DNA of 64,000 nucleotides from Helicobacter sp. 'house sparrow 1' (GTDB lineage Bacteria; Campylobacterota; Campylobacteria; Campylobacterales; Helicobacteraceae): NCBI RefSeq assembly GCF_900199585.1, contig NZ_FZQY01000004.1, positions 496,001 to 560,000 of the forward strand, read 5' to 3'. Shown piece by piece: positions 18,401 to 26,610 of this stretch (position 1 is its first letter; each line of letters starts with the position of its first letter). The notes under the pieces were generated by a model. It saw only the letters and a program-made list of their open reading frames with translations, ran no database searches and was not told where the DNA came from. The position numbers and the translations under genes were made by a program.

Positions 18401-18459
18401 AGATTGAGAGCTTTATCATCAAAGTGAGAGAGATAGGACAAAAAAACTATGCAAGCTAA
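15424..18459 (+). CDS. hsdR: Type I restriction endonuclease subunit HsdR
   Basis: 1011 residues from the ATG at 15424 (GAGG nine bases upstream); a TTG six bases earlier is in frame. The N-terminal nuclease has the PD-(D/E)xK pattern P157-D158 and E172-L-K174. The helicase motor follows, with Walker A TQGSGKS near 310-317, DEAH near 405, TGTPLL shortly after, and the C-terminal motif LLTGFDAPS near 630. It translocates DNA and cuts when unmodified sites are met. All visible catalytic motifs are intact. It overlaps the RloC-like gene upstream and the YgjP-type gene downstream by 11 bases each. Confidence 0.93.
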   Translation: MKNNQTTYSTSEAITIQKPLVEFLKKMGYHYISPKEMQNYRTNTKEVLLKDILRTHLSKASFSHKGQNYYFSTEGIERAIRELETPSSEGLLKSNETLTTKLLQGIEVPQSLQDGSSKNQTLLLIDFENPDTNDFSFTEEFEVLRAQEEGGEKHRRPDIVVFVNGIPLVVIELKKSGVDIKEGISQMIRNQKNGEIPHFFRFIQMTLVGNNQDAKYATTGTPAKYYARWVEEDEKYLSPFSGEKNANAIEKLVFSLLSKERLLEMIYSFIVFEKLQKKIARHQQYFAIKRTLVRIQNDKGESRQGGLIWHTQGSGKSLTMSLMATVIKKNIPRARIIVVTDRKDLDIQIHKVFQASGISVSRARNSLHLKDLLSSGVRVITTLVHKFYDVKDKVGEDRDVFVLVDEAHRTQSGLLHNAMKRVFPNGCYIAFTGTPLLKKDKSSVQKFGGFIHKYTIEQALRDEAIVPLYYEGRIADQFVNNQDALNRRFEMLSRDLSKEQKADLRAKISRFQRLAPNRERLEEIALDISIHFEKIRPFKAMLATSSKYEAIKYHQIFQKNNWLKSAFVISAPDMREGYEDINQSNQDEVRKAWEDLMKEFSNEETYMEYIQDNFANGDEIELLIVVDKLLTGFDAPSVCCLYLDKTLRDHSLLQAIARANRIFENKDFGIIIDYRGLLDNLSKALVDYEVLAGYEEGDIAKAVISLQKQSLDVREKFQALQDFFIKCQVQEDYEIFLEDRERREKFYSLLLEFSKSLQLLFLGEGYQDEIKDSEVEIFKKALKFYVELKRSVQLRYHEKVDFRNYEKQMQELIDRYIGANEVEVLVELVGVFDERFLGEEKQLGSDSAKADRIINAINQVITQERVKNPFFYDELSKQIKDVLEKYKQGRIQEVEKLFEAKKILENLRGYSNNDQGSYPKDLVKNAQKAFYDNLKSRFDDEEKLVKFILELDEVFVQKSQKPDWEYNLEIAKQIDQAIDDLLYEYDILIPSQEIESFIIKVREIGQKNYAS

Positions 18460-19111
18460 AGTCATCTATAAAGATATTAAAAATTTTATTCTTAAAGTTA
18501 AGCCTTCTTTAGAAGTAATTTTGAGCGTACCAAGACATACAAGCGCTAAAGAGATAGATTATATCTTGCAAAAACGCAAAGGATGGATTGAAAATGCATT
18601 GCAAAGATTCCAAGCTCTGCAGCCCATAAGCCCCAAAGAATTTGTAAGCGGAGAAGATTTTGAGTATTTAGGAAAGCATTATCGTCTTAAAGTGATTCCA
18701 AGTACAAAAGAAGAGATAAGAATTAATGGTGCATTTGTAGAACTTTTGACAAAAAAAGAAAATGATTTTTTGCATAAACAAAAGCTCATCAAGCAATGGT
18801 ATCAAAAAAGAGCTCTTGAGTGTTTTAGTAAATTGCTAGATTCTTATGCAAAACTTTTGGGGTTTGAGGTAAAGACTCTAAGGATTAGGACAATGAAAAC
18901 AAGATGGGGAAGTTGCAATCCTAAAAAAGCCTCAATTAATCTCAATCTTGAATTGATTAAAAAGGATAAAAGAGAGATTGAGTATGTCATCTTGCACGAA
19001 TTAGCACATCTTAAATATCCTTATCATAATCAAGACTTTTATCACTTTGTAGCCTTATATATGCCAGATTGGAAAGATGTAAGAGCAAAGCTAAATGGAA
19101 TAAAAGCTTAA
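18449..19111 (+). CDS. YgjP-type (DUF45) zinc metallopeptidase, restriction-linked
   Basis: 220 residues of the M48/DUF45 metallopeptidase group. It has the family motif RWGSC (152-156), the zinc site HELAH (183-187) and a likely third ligand at H193 or H199 in YHNQDFYHF. Genes of this type are often found directly after hsdR, and this one overlaps hsdR by 11 bases. The substrate is unknown; a role in controlling or maturing the restriction complex is only inferred from linkage. It closes the defence operon; its stop lies in the left arm of the inverted repeat at 19103-19142. Confidence 0.8.
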   Translation: MQAKVIYKDIKNFILKVKPSLEVILSVPRHTSAKEIDYILQKRKGWIENALQRFQALQPISPKEFVSGEDFEYLGKHYRLKVIPSTKEEIRINGAFVELLTKKENDFLHKQKLIKQWYQKRALECFSKLLDSYAKLLGFEVKTLRIRTMKTRWGSCNPKKASINLNLELIKKDKREIEYVILHELAHLKYPYHNQDFYHFVALYMPDWKDVRAKLNGIKA

Positions 19112-19142
19112 ATAAGGATTAAAAAAGCTTTATTTAAGCTTT
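19103..19142 (-). terminator. Terminator-like inverted repeat between convergent operons
   Basis: Perfect 13-base arms at 19103-19115 and 19130-19142 with a 14-base loop. Read on the minus strand the hairpin is followed by TTTTATT, so it best serves the O-acetylation operon ending at 19176; on the plus strand the T-run is poor. The left arm includes the stop codon of the YgjP-type gene. Confidence 0.6.
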
Positions 19143-19175
19143 GTTGGTTGTTTAGCTCATAATTTAAAGAGTGAT

Positions 19176-20360
19176 TTATTCTTTTATTTTTAAAACATCT
19201 AGCAATGCCTTATAAAGAGCAATTGCACTTAGGCGATAACCAAGAGGTGTGAGATGCACATCCTTTTTTGATAATTTTTTTTCAATCCACTCATCTTTTG
19301 TTCCACTTTTCTCCATAAAATCATCAAGATCAAAAAAGAGTGTGTTTTCATTTTTTGCTAGCTCTCTTACAGCCTTTTTAACAGGTAAAAAGTTTGTTGT
19401 AATTTCATATTTTTTCTTCTCATTATTCTTTAATACGACAGTAGGGGGACCTACTAATAAAATTGTAGCATTAGGGTTAAATTTTCTAATCTTTCTAATC
19501 AGTACTTTATAGTTATGTAAGAAGCTTTCTTTATCAAACTTTTCAGAAATCGCATCATTAGATCCATAAGAGAAAATAATAAGATCATATTGGATTGCTT
19601 GAAGCTCTTGATCAAAGATTTCTTGATTCCACTTTAGCCAAAGATCACTTCTTGCGCCATTAATTCCCATATGATCGATGATGTTGTTTTTGTCTTTGTT
19701 GTAGATAAAATAACCTCCAAGCATTCCATTTCTAATCAAGGATTTAATTTTTATTGGAAATTTTAGATCATATTCTTTGCTTAATACCCAAGTTTCGGGA
19801 TTTTTTGAGCTTAAATGAATCTTTTTTTGATTAGCATCTAGTATCTCAAAAGTTGCAAGATTATTAGGAGATTTAAAAACAAAACGCGTTGTGAAGTTTT
19901 TATTTTCAAACTTGGGGTTAATTATGATATAAGCATCAGAATTCTTTGACCTTGCAATAACCCCACCCATTGGATAATTAATATAATTATTTCGTAGAGA
20001 ATTATAGGTTTCAAAACCTTTGCTTTGCATTTCTACAAGAATATTTCTGTGATAGTTTGGAAATAAGGGATAGATAAAGCCCAAAGCATTAGGAGTGAAG
20101 ATAATATTTCTTAATTCAGAGGAAAAAATATCAGGTGCTATATGAGAATCCCCAAAGACTTTAATTTTTAGATTTTCTTTTTTTAAAATTTTGTCTCTCA
20201 ATAAATTTACATTGGGGGAATTATAATTATGCATTTGTGCTTTTTCTATTTTCTTGATTATTTTAGGGTCATATTTTTGTAGATTTTGTTCAAATAAACT
20301 TCCTGTCTTTGACCCTAACCATATTGGCAAAAGACACACTGCTAATATCAATTTTTTCAT
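19176..20360 (-). CDS. Exported SGNH/GDSL-type protein of the O-acetylation cluster (esterase-like)
   Basis: 394 residues with a signal peptide (MKKLILAVCLLPIWLGS). SGNH blocks are VFGDSH with the nucleophile serine near 72, SYGSNDA, and a C-terminal DVHLTPLGY holding an Asp and His near 367-369. The spacing is one residue shorter than the usual D-x-x-H. Third gene after the MBOAT and the other SGNH protein, linked by ATGA overlap. In Campylobacter a PatA-PatB pair O-acetylates peptidoglycan and a third SGNH protein (Ape1/Oap) removes acetyl groups; this gene fits that third position. A second acetyltransferase is the alternative. It acts in the periplasm. Confidence 0.68.
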   Translation of the reverse strand: MKKLILAVCLLPIWLGSKTGSLFEQNLQKYDPKIIKKIEKAQMHNYNSPNVNLLRDKILKKENLKIKVFGDSHIAPDIFSSELRNIIFTPNALGFIYPLFPNYHRNILVEMQSKGFETYNSLRNNYINYPMGGVIARSKNSDAYIIINPKFENKNFTTRFVFKSPNNLATFEILDANQKKIHLSSKNPETWVLSKEYDLKFPIKIKSLIRNGMLGGYFIYNKDKNNIIDHMGINGARSDLWLKWNQEIFDQELQAIQYDLIIFSYGSNDAISEKFDKESFLHNYKVLIRKIRKFNPNATILLVGPPTVVLKNNEKKKYEITTNFLPVKKAVRELAKNENTLFFDLDDFMEKSGTKDEWIEKKLSKKDVHLTPLGYRLSAIALYKALLDVLKIKE

Positions 20361-21349
20361 TCTTCAGACCTTTGAATATTCTTATTTACTTCATCAAAAC
20401 TTTCCTCATCAGGAGCTTTTTCTTGAATAACTTCAAGCTTTTCAATTAATAAATCAGACAATAATCTAGAGCCTGCAATACTAAAGTGAATCCCATCAGA
20501 AGCACGAATTTTTACTCTTGTGTTATTATCTTTTTGGAGGTCAGGAGTATAGATTCCTTGTGGCGCAAATAAAAAATTAGTTTTAATAAAAAAAGCACGA
20601 TTAAGCATAGCTTCTTGCTCATAGAGTTCATTTAAATGGGAAATTCTAGTATTTAATTTAGGATTTTTTACTACAGGTATTTCATACCAAAATATAAAAA
20701 TTTGTCTTTCTTTTGCAAGTTCATAAATTCTTTGAATTCTCTGTGAATAAACTTCATCCCATTCTGGAGTTTGAAATTTGAGCTTTCCGATATTCCAAGG
20801 ATCATTGGCTCCAAGCATTACTACAATTACATCAATATTTAAATTTTCATTTAAAGTATTTTCTAATACTTCAGGCCAATTGAAAAACTTGGAATAAGTA
20901 AGACCAGTGCTTTGCTTGGCTAAATCTATCACTTGTATATTTTGTTTTTGGAGTTTTGGAGTAAGTGTCATACTTACACCTTGCATCATAGAATCCCCAA
21001 TAAATAGAAATGTAGCATAATCTCTAATCACAAGCTTATCATTCTCTATGCTTATTCTTGGAGGTATTTCACTAGTTTCTTCTTGGATTACTTCAGATAA
21101 TTGGGATTGGTTTTCTTCAATATTTTTGTAGCCTAGGGTTGAAGCTTTTGGCAAAAGTTCTTCAAATTTATCTGAAAGCATTACTGTTGGCTGACTAAAC
21201 CATACCAATAATTGATTGAAACTATTATCTTCTTGTGAAAATTCCCAGTGATATTTTTGTTCCAAATACTTCAAAATGCTTTGATTAAATAACAATGAGA
21301 TGCTAAAGTAAATCATACATAAAGTGAAAAAAAACTTCCAAAATTTCAT
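20357..21349 (-). CDS. Membrane-anchored SGNH-type O-acetyltransferase, PatB-like
   Basis: About 330 residues. One N-terminal membrane anchor (FWKFFFTLCMIYFSISLLF) is followed by a linker and an SGNH domain with FIGDSMMQGVS (serine near 120), VVMLGANDPWN near 185, and DGIHFSIAG (Asp near 285, His near 288), so the triad is complete. It likely takes acetyl groups passed through the membrane by the MBOAT protein upstream and puts them on a periplasmic glycan, probably peptidoglycan. The ATG at 21349 overlaps the MBOAT stop (TGATG); an in-frame TTG lies one codon earlier. The exact acceptor cannot be read from sequence. Confidence 0.72.
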   Translation of the reverse strand: MKFWKFFFTLCMIYFSISLLFNQSILKYLEQKYHWEFSQEDNSFNQLLVWFSQPTVMLSDKFEELLPKASTLGYKNIEENQSQLSEVIQEETSEIPPRISIENDKLVIRDYATFLFIGDSMMQGVSMTLTPKLQKQNIQVIDLAKQSTGLTYSKFFNWPEVLENTLNENLNIDVIVVMLGANDPWNIGKLKFQTPEWDEVYSQRIQRIYELAKERQIFIFWYEIPVVKNPKLNTRISHLNELYEQEAMLNRAFFIKTNFLFAPQGIYTPDLQKDNNTRVKIRASDGIHFSIAGSRLLSDLLIEKLEVIQEKAPDEESFDEVNKNIQRSEE

Positions 21350-22746
21350 CAAAAATCCGCATAAATAAAATTAGGTATGCCATTTGGCATAATCGAAAAA
21401 ATCACAGCAAGAAGAATAATTAAATAAAGGGGCTTAATGATATTGGGGATTTTTCCAAGGTGGAGGACAAAAAGTTTATCAAGATTGATGCAAAATTGAT
21501 AGGCAACAAAGATAATAAATCCTGCTAGTAGGAGGATGATATTTGTTTGGGTAATGGGTAAATGATTATTAAAAGCATAAATAAAATCAAGCGATTGTGA
21601 AAAGTCTTGATAATAGAAAAATATCCAACAAAAAGTGACAAAATTAAATGTAATGAGTTTGGATAAAAGTGGAATTTTGTGAAAATTGATAGAAAATTTT
21701 TGCATACAATTGACAACAATAACCCCCATACCATGCAACCCTCCCCATACTAAAAAGTTAATCGTATTGCCATGCCAGATTCCAGAAATGCAAAATGAAA
21801 TCAAAACAAAGAGTTGAGTTTTAAAAAAACCTTTCTTGTTGCCTCCCAATGGGATGTAAATATAATCTCTAATAAAAGTAGAAAGGCTGATATGCCACCT
21901 TGCCCAAAAATCCTTTAGATTCTTTGCAATATAAGGCATATTGAAATTCATAGGAAGTTTGAAACCAATCATTAATGCAAAAGCACATACTAAATTTACA
22001 TATCCACTAAAATCACAATAAATCTGTATAGAGTAGCCATAGATTCCTAGTAGTAATTCAATCATATTAAAGCTACTAGGATTTTTTAGTATTTCCGTGA
22101 CATAGATATCTAAATAGCTTGCAATAATGATTTTTTTGATGATTCCAAAAATTAAAAGCATAAAAATCAGATTAACATTTTCTGGCTTCCAAACTCTTAT
22201 TTTTTCAAATTGTCCAAAAAAGAAATCAGCCCGCATAATAGGACCAGAAATAAAGGTCGGAAAAAAGGATAAATAAGTTGCTAAATCTTCAAAGCTTTGA
22301 AGATTTTTATTGAAAGCACTACCTTGAATTTTGCCATCATATACCCATTTAAGATAGGTAATAGATGCAAAGGTATAAAAACTAATACCAAAAGGCATTA
22401 AAATATCAATCTGACTGTCTTTAAAACCCATAAAACTAAAAAAGACAATAGCAAAATCTTTGATACTAGAGTAATACTTAAAAAAGCATAAAAATAAAAC
22501 AGCAAAAGCAATGCTTCCCAAGAATAAAAATCTTTTCTGATAACTAGCAATAGCTAGAGCTGAAAAATGGATGAAAATGGTATAAAAAAGTAAAACAAGG
22601 GCAATATAAAAATTCCCTAGCGCAGTGATTAAAGTGTAGTTAAAAGCTAGGATCAAAAGATTTTGGTGTTTATAGTTTTTTAAACTCCAATAAATGGCTA
22701 AAAAACATAAAAATAATAAAGAAAACTCAATAGAAAAAAAGTTCAT
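21349..22746 (-). CDS. patA: MBOAT-family acetyl transporter, PatA/AlgI-like
   Basis: A 465-residue membrane-bound O-acyltransferase with ten or more hydrophobic segments. Family landmarks are IYCDFSGYVNLVCAFALMIG, FWARWHISLSTFIRDYIYIPLGG, and GIWHGNTINFLVWGGLHG with the catalytic histidine pair. It moves acetyl groups across the inner membrane for transfer to a periplasmic polymer. With two SGNH proteins directly downstream, the peptidoglycan O-acetylation assignment (PatA) is preferred over alginate (no alginate genes are present). The start follows the stop of the small upstream gene without a gap (TAG-ATG). Confidence 0.8.
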   Translation of the reverse strand: MNFFSIEFSLLFLCFLAIYWSLKNYKHQNLLILAFNYTLITALGNFYIALVLLFYTIFIHFSALAIASYQKRFLFLGSIAFAVLFLCFFKYYSSIKDFAIVFFSFMGFKDSQIDILMPFGISFYTFASITYLKWVYDGKIQGSAFNKNLQSFEDLATYLSFFPTFISGPIMRADFFFGQFEKIRVWKPENVNLIFMLLIFGIIKKIIIASYLDIYVTEILKNPSSFNMIELLLGIYGYSIQIYCDFSGYVNLVCAFALMIGFKLPMNFNMPYIAKNLKDFWARWHISLSTFIRDYIYIPLGGNKKGFFKTQLFVLISFCISGIWHGNTINFLVWGGLHGMGVIVVNCMQKFSINFHKIPLLSKLITFNFVTFCWIFFYYQDFSQSLDFIYAFNNHLPITQTNIILLLAGFIIFVAYQFCINLDKLFVLHLGKIPNIIKPLYLIILLAVIFSIMPNGIPNFIYADF

Positions 22747-23016
22747 CTAATCATCCAAATTTGTAATAAGATATTTAGATCTTACAACTTCAAGCTCTTT
22801 TTCTAAGCGTTGTTTTTCTTCAACCAAAAGATCATATTGTGCTTGCAGAGCATTGATATTTCTACTAGTGTGATAAATTTCACTTGTTAAGAAAATCTTT
22901 GTTCCAAGTAAAAGACAGGAAAAAAAGAGTATGCATAATGCCCCTGCCAAAGATTTAGGACTTAGGCCAGAAAGATAAATTTGCAAGGGCTCATAAAGAT
23001 TGTCTTGAACTCTCAT
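22747..23016 (-). CDS. Small single-helix coiled-coil protein, FtsL/FtsB-like
   Basis: 89 residues: a short cytoplasmic part, one membrane helix (SLAGALCILFFSCLLLGTKIFL, about 23-45), and a periplasmic coiled coil (INALQAQYDLLVEEKQ and on, about 53-80) ending YLITNLDD. This layout is that of the division proteins FtsL and FtsB, which are too divergent to assign by eye. It is the first gene of the O-acetylation operon and touches patA without a gap. It may be an FtsL-type divisome subunit or an accessory factor for the acetylation complex. Function is not established. Confidence 0.6.
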   Translation of the reverse strand: MRVQDNLYEPLQIYLSGLSPKSLAGALCILFFSCLLLGTKIFLTSEIYHTSRNINALQAQYDLLVEEKQRLEKELEVVRSKYLITNLDD

Positions 23017-23048
23017 TAAATCAACTCTAATTTATTTTTTTGTGAAAT

Positions 23049-23054
23049 ATTATA
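23049..23054 (-). promoter_or_regulatory. -10 box of the FtsL-like/patA operon
   Basis: On the minus strand a consensus TATAAT lies about 33 bases before the start codon at 23016, leaving a leader of roughly 25 bases. The ribosome site before that start is weak (GAG). No clear -35 is seen. Confidence 0.55.
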
Positions 23055-23339
23055 TTTATTATGGTTTTTTTGCAAGTATTTTAAGGATTTGCGCAGAATC
23101 AATAAATGAAAAGATTTTTAATAAGTCTTTTATTACATCTTTAGGATGTTTATAGTGATTGTCTCCTTTTAGATTCTTTAGCGGTTTAAGATAGATTGCA
23201 TATATTGTTAATCTCTTAATTTATGAAATTTTAGTTTTTGAGACTACAGCTCTCTTGTTTTGTATGTTTTTTTGTTTTAGATTTATTTATTAGGAATTAT
23301 TTTTTATAAAATCTAAAAGTTTATTTAAATTATTTAGGA

Positions 23340-23364
23340 TAGTTTAGTTCATAAGACTAAACTA
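23340..23364. repeat. Inverted repeat upstream of the groES promoter
   Basis: TAGTTTAG (23340-23347) and CTAAACTA (23357-23364) are exact inverted repeats with a nine-base spacer. The spacing equals that of the CIRCE operator downstream. It lies about 25 bases before the -35 box and could be an operator for another regulator such as HspR, although it does not match the HspR box I know. Confidence 0.5.
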
Positions 23365-23371
23365 TATTTAT

Positions 23372-23410
23372 TTTAATTTCATAAAGTCTTGACTTGTTTA
23401 TGAAATTAAA
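23372..23410. repeat. 14-base inverted repeat enclosing the groES -35 box
   Basis: TTTAATTTCATAAA (23372-23385) and TTTATGAAATTAAA (23397-23410) are perfect inverted repeats with an 11-base spacer containing the -35 TTGACT. A protein bound here would block RNA polymerase. As DNA it could also form a cruciform. Probably an operator. Confidence 0.6.
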
Positions 23411-23417
23411 CTAGAAT
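23389..23417 (+). promoter_or_regulatory. Vegetative promoter of groES-groEL
   Basis: TTGACT (23389-23394), 17 bases, TAGAAT (23412-23417). Both boxes are close to consensus with optimal spacing. The expected start site near 23424 falls inside the CIRCE operator, so HrcA binding would shut transcription off. Confidence 0.8.
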
Positions 23418-23418
23418 T

Positions 23419-23445
23419 CTATCACTTAAAGTTTTTAAGTGCTAA
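23419..23445 (+). promoter_or_regulatory. CIRCE operator (HrcA binding site)
   Basis: The half sites CTATCACTT and AAGTGCTAA flank a nine-base spacer. Against the consensus TTAGCACTC-N9-GAGTGCTAA the right half matches 8 of 9 and the left half 6 of 9. It overlaps the predicted transcription start of groES. This is the usual HrcA control of the chaperonin operon. Confidence 0.8.
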
Positions 23446-23479
23446 TTTATTATGCAAAATTTAGATTAAGGAGCTTAAG

Positions 23480-23755
23480 ATGGAATTCAAGCCACTTGGA
23501 AAGAGAGTTCTTGTAGAAAGACTTGAGGAAGAAACAAAGACAAGTTCGGGTATTATCATTCCTGATAATGCAAAAGAAAAGCCTTTAATGGGTGTAGTTA
23601 AGGCAATAGGTGGTAAAGTTTCTGAAGAATGCGGATGTATTAAAGATGGTGATACAGTTGTGTTTGGAAAATATAAAGGTAGTGAAATTAAACTAGACAA
23701 TAAAGAATATATCGTATTGGATTTTGAAGATATACTAGGAATCATGAGTAAGTAA
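23480..23755 (+). CDS. groES: Co-chaperonin GroES
   Basis: 91 residues forming the seven-subunit lid of the GroEL cage in the cytoplasm. It starts [14 protein letters not shown], has the mobile loop [19 protein letters not shown] (about 16-34), and ends with the family motif [19 protein letters not shown] lies just upstream. Helicobacter pylori GroES has an extra C-terminal metal-binding tail of about 25 residues; this protein stops at about the E. coli length, so that tail is absent here. It is followed by groEL after 27 bases under HrcA/CIRCE control. Confidence 0.95.
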   Translation: MEFKPLGKRVLVERLEEETKTSSGIIIPDNAKEKPLMGVVKAIGGKVSEECGCIKDGDTVVFGKYKGSEIKLDNKEYIVLDFEDILGIMSK

Positions 23756-25426
<1,671 letters not shown>

Positions 25427-25427
25427 T

Positions 25428-25438
25428 CCCCCCCCCCC
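25428..25438 (+). repeat. Tract of 11 cytosines directly after the groEL stop
   Basis: Eleven consecutive C residues begin two bases after the TAA stop. Long C/G tracts mutate by slippage in Helicobacter, but this one lies outside any coding frame and ahead of the terminator, so length change would alter only the 3' untranslated region. Confidence 0.7.
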
Positions 25439-25487
25439 TATTAATTCTTTTAATTTTTAACTGCCTTTTAACTTTAAAACTTTCAAA

Positions 25488-25512
25488 CCTCCCTTAGCAC
25501 TGCTAGGGGAGG
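25488..25512 (+). terminator. Hairpin after groEL
   Basis: CCTCCCTTAG (25488-25497) pairs with CTAGGGGAGG (25503-25512) through ten pairs including one G-T, with a five-base loop. The following ATTATATT is only a weak T-run, so it may be an inefficient terminator or an mRNA-stabilising stem. Confidence 0.6.
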
Positions 25513-26036
25513 ATTATATTAGAGCTATTTTTAATCCTAATTTTTGATAGAATTAAATGGTTTTATGCTTGTGATACTTGGATAATTTTTTAGAGAATAA
25601 AATCTTTATAAACTATGTTTAAAACTACTATTTAAAAAAGTATATTTTTGTTTTGAATAAGACTAATCCACCCTAAATATCTTGCTTATACAATTAAAAT
25701 TTTCATCTTGTATCAGGATTTAAAAGGTGTCTGAAAAAAGTGAGTTTTATCATTTTAAGAGTTCAAATAGGCAAAAAGCTGTGGCATTTTCTTAATTATT
25801 TTCTTTAAAGTACCTATAGATTTAACCAAAAAAAGAATAAAAAAAGTTTTTTTGTAAAAGTTTTGGTGATTTTTGCTACCTCATAAAACATAAAAAATCT
25901 ACTACAAAAAGATGGGCTTACTAAAAAGTACCCTAGATTTTACAGGAGTATTTTTGATTTTATAGGGTGGGGCTATTGGGTGTAAAAAGTCCTTATAAAA
26001 CCCTTAGATTTTATTTTTTTCTCATTAATTTTATAG
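25513..26036 (+). other. Gene-free AT-rich stretch before petA
   Basis: About 520 bases without a usable reading frame. Short words recur loosely (AAGTACC followed by TAGATTT near 25805 and 25928, and CTTAGATTTTA near 26001), which could be the remains of a decayed gene or repeat. Nothing is recognisable beyond that. Confidence 0.4.
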
Positions 26037-26042
26037 TAGAAT
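26037..26042 (+). promoter_or_regulatory. -10 box of petABC
   Basis: TAGAAT lies 58 bases before the petA start, in the context TTATAGTAGAATAGCGCG. The GC-rich bases just downstream mark a plausible start region. An AAGGAG ribosome site follows at 26088-26093. Confidence 0.5.
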
Positions 26043-26099
26043 AGCGCGATTTTTGTCTTTTAAAATCAGCAAGTTTATGTGAAGTAGAAGGAGAAGGCT

Positions 26100-26600
26100 A
26101 TGGCCGAAATAAAAAGAAGAGATTTTTTAGGAATGACACTGGGGGGTGTGGCTGCTGCAGGTGCTGTTGCGTCTTTGGTCGCTATGAAAAAGACTTGGGA
26201 TCCTCTTCCTAGTGTTGTTTCTGCGGGCTTTACAACTGTAGATTTAAGCCCTATGAAAGAGGGAGATTTTTTCAATACAGAGTGGAGAGGAAAGCCTGTA
26301 TATATTATCAGAAAAAAGGCGGATGCAAGTTTTAATGCTGCTAGAGACTTTAAGATAGGAGATGCAGTTTTTACTTTAGGAATCCAAATTTGCACACACT
26401 TGGGTTGTATTCCTATTTTTGATTCAAATAAAGAAGATTTCTTTTGTCCTTGTCATGGTGGGCGTTTTGATATTGATGGGGTGAATGTTGCAGGAACCCC
26501 ACCACCAAAGCCTTTTGATATACCACCTTTTAAGGTTGATGGTATGAAACTTGTGTTGGGTGAGAGTGGTTCAGAATATGAAGCGATGTTAAAAGCATAA
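26100..26600 (+). CDS. petA: Ubiquinol-cytochrome c reductase Rieske iron-sulfur subunit PetA
   Basis: 166 residues. A twin-arginine signal/anchor (KRRDFLG at 5-11 plus a small-residue helix) sends the folded protein across the inner membrane. The 2Fe-2S cluster motifs are CTHLGC (98-103) and CPCHGG (116-121), with the ligands Cys and His in both. It accepts electrons from the quinol (menaquinol in Helicobacter) and passes them to the cytochrome c subunit PetC. First gene of a tight petA-petB-petC operon; the gap to petB is ten bases with a GGAG site. Confidence 0.95.
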   Translation: MAEIKRRDFLGMTLGGVAAAGAVASLVAMKKTWDPLPSVVSAGFTTVDLSPMKEGDFFNTEWRGKPVYIIRKKADASFNAARDFKIGDAVFTLGIQICTHLGCIPIFDSNKEDFFCPCHGGRFDIDGVNVAGTPPPKPFDIPPFKVDGMKLVLGESGSEYEAMLKA

Positions 26601-26610
26601 GGAGAATTAA

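Larger units (their letters stand above)
23017..23388. other. Divergent regulatory region between the O-acetylation operon and groES
   Basis: About 370 bases with no gene. It holds the minus-strand -10 box at 23049-23054, a long AT-rich middle part with nothing I recognise, and at its right end two inverted repeats leading into the groES promoter. Confidence 0.6.
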
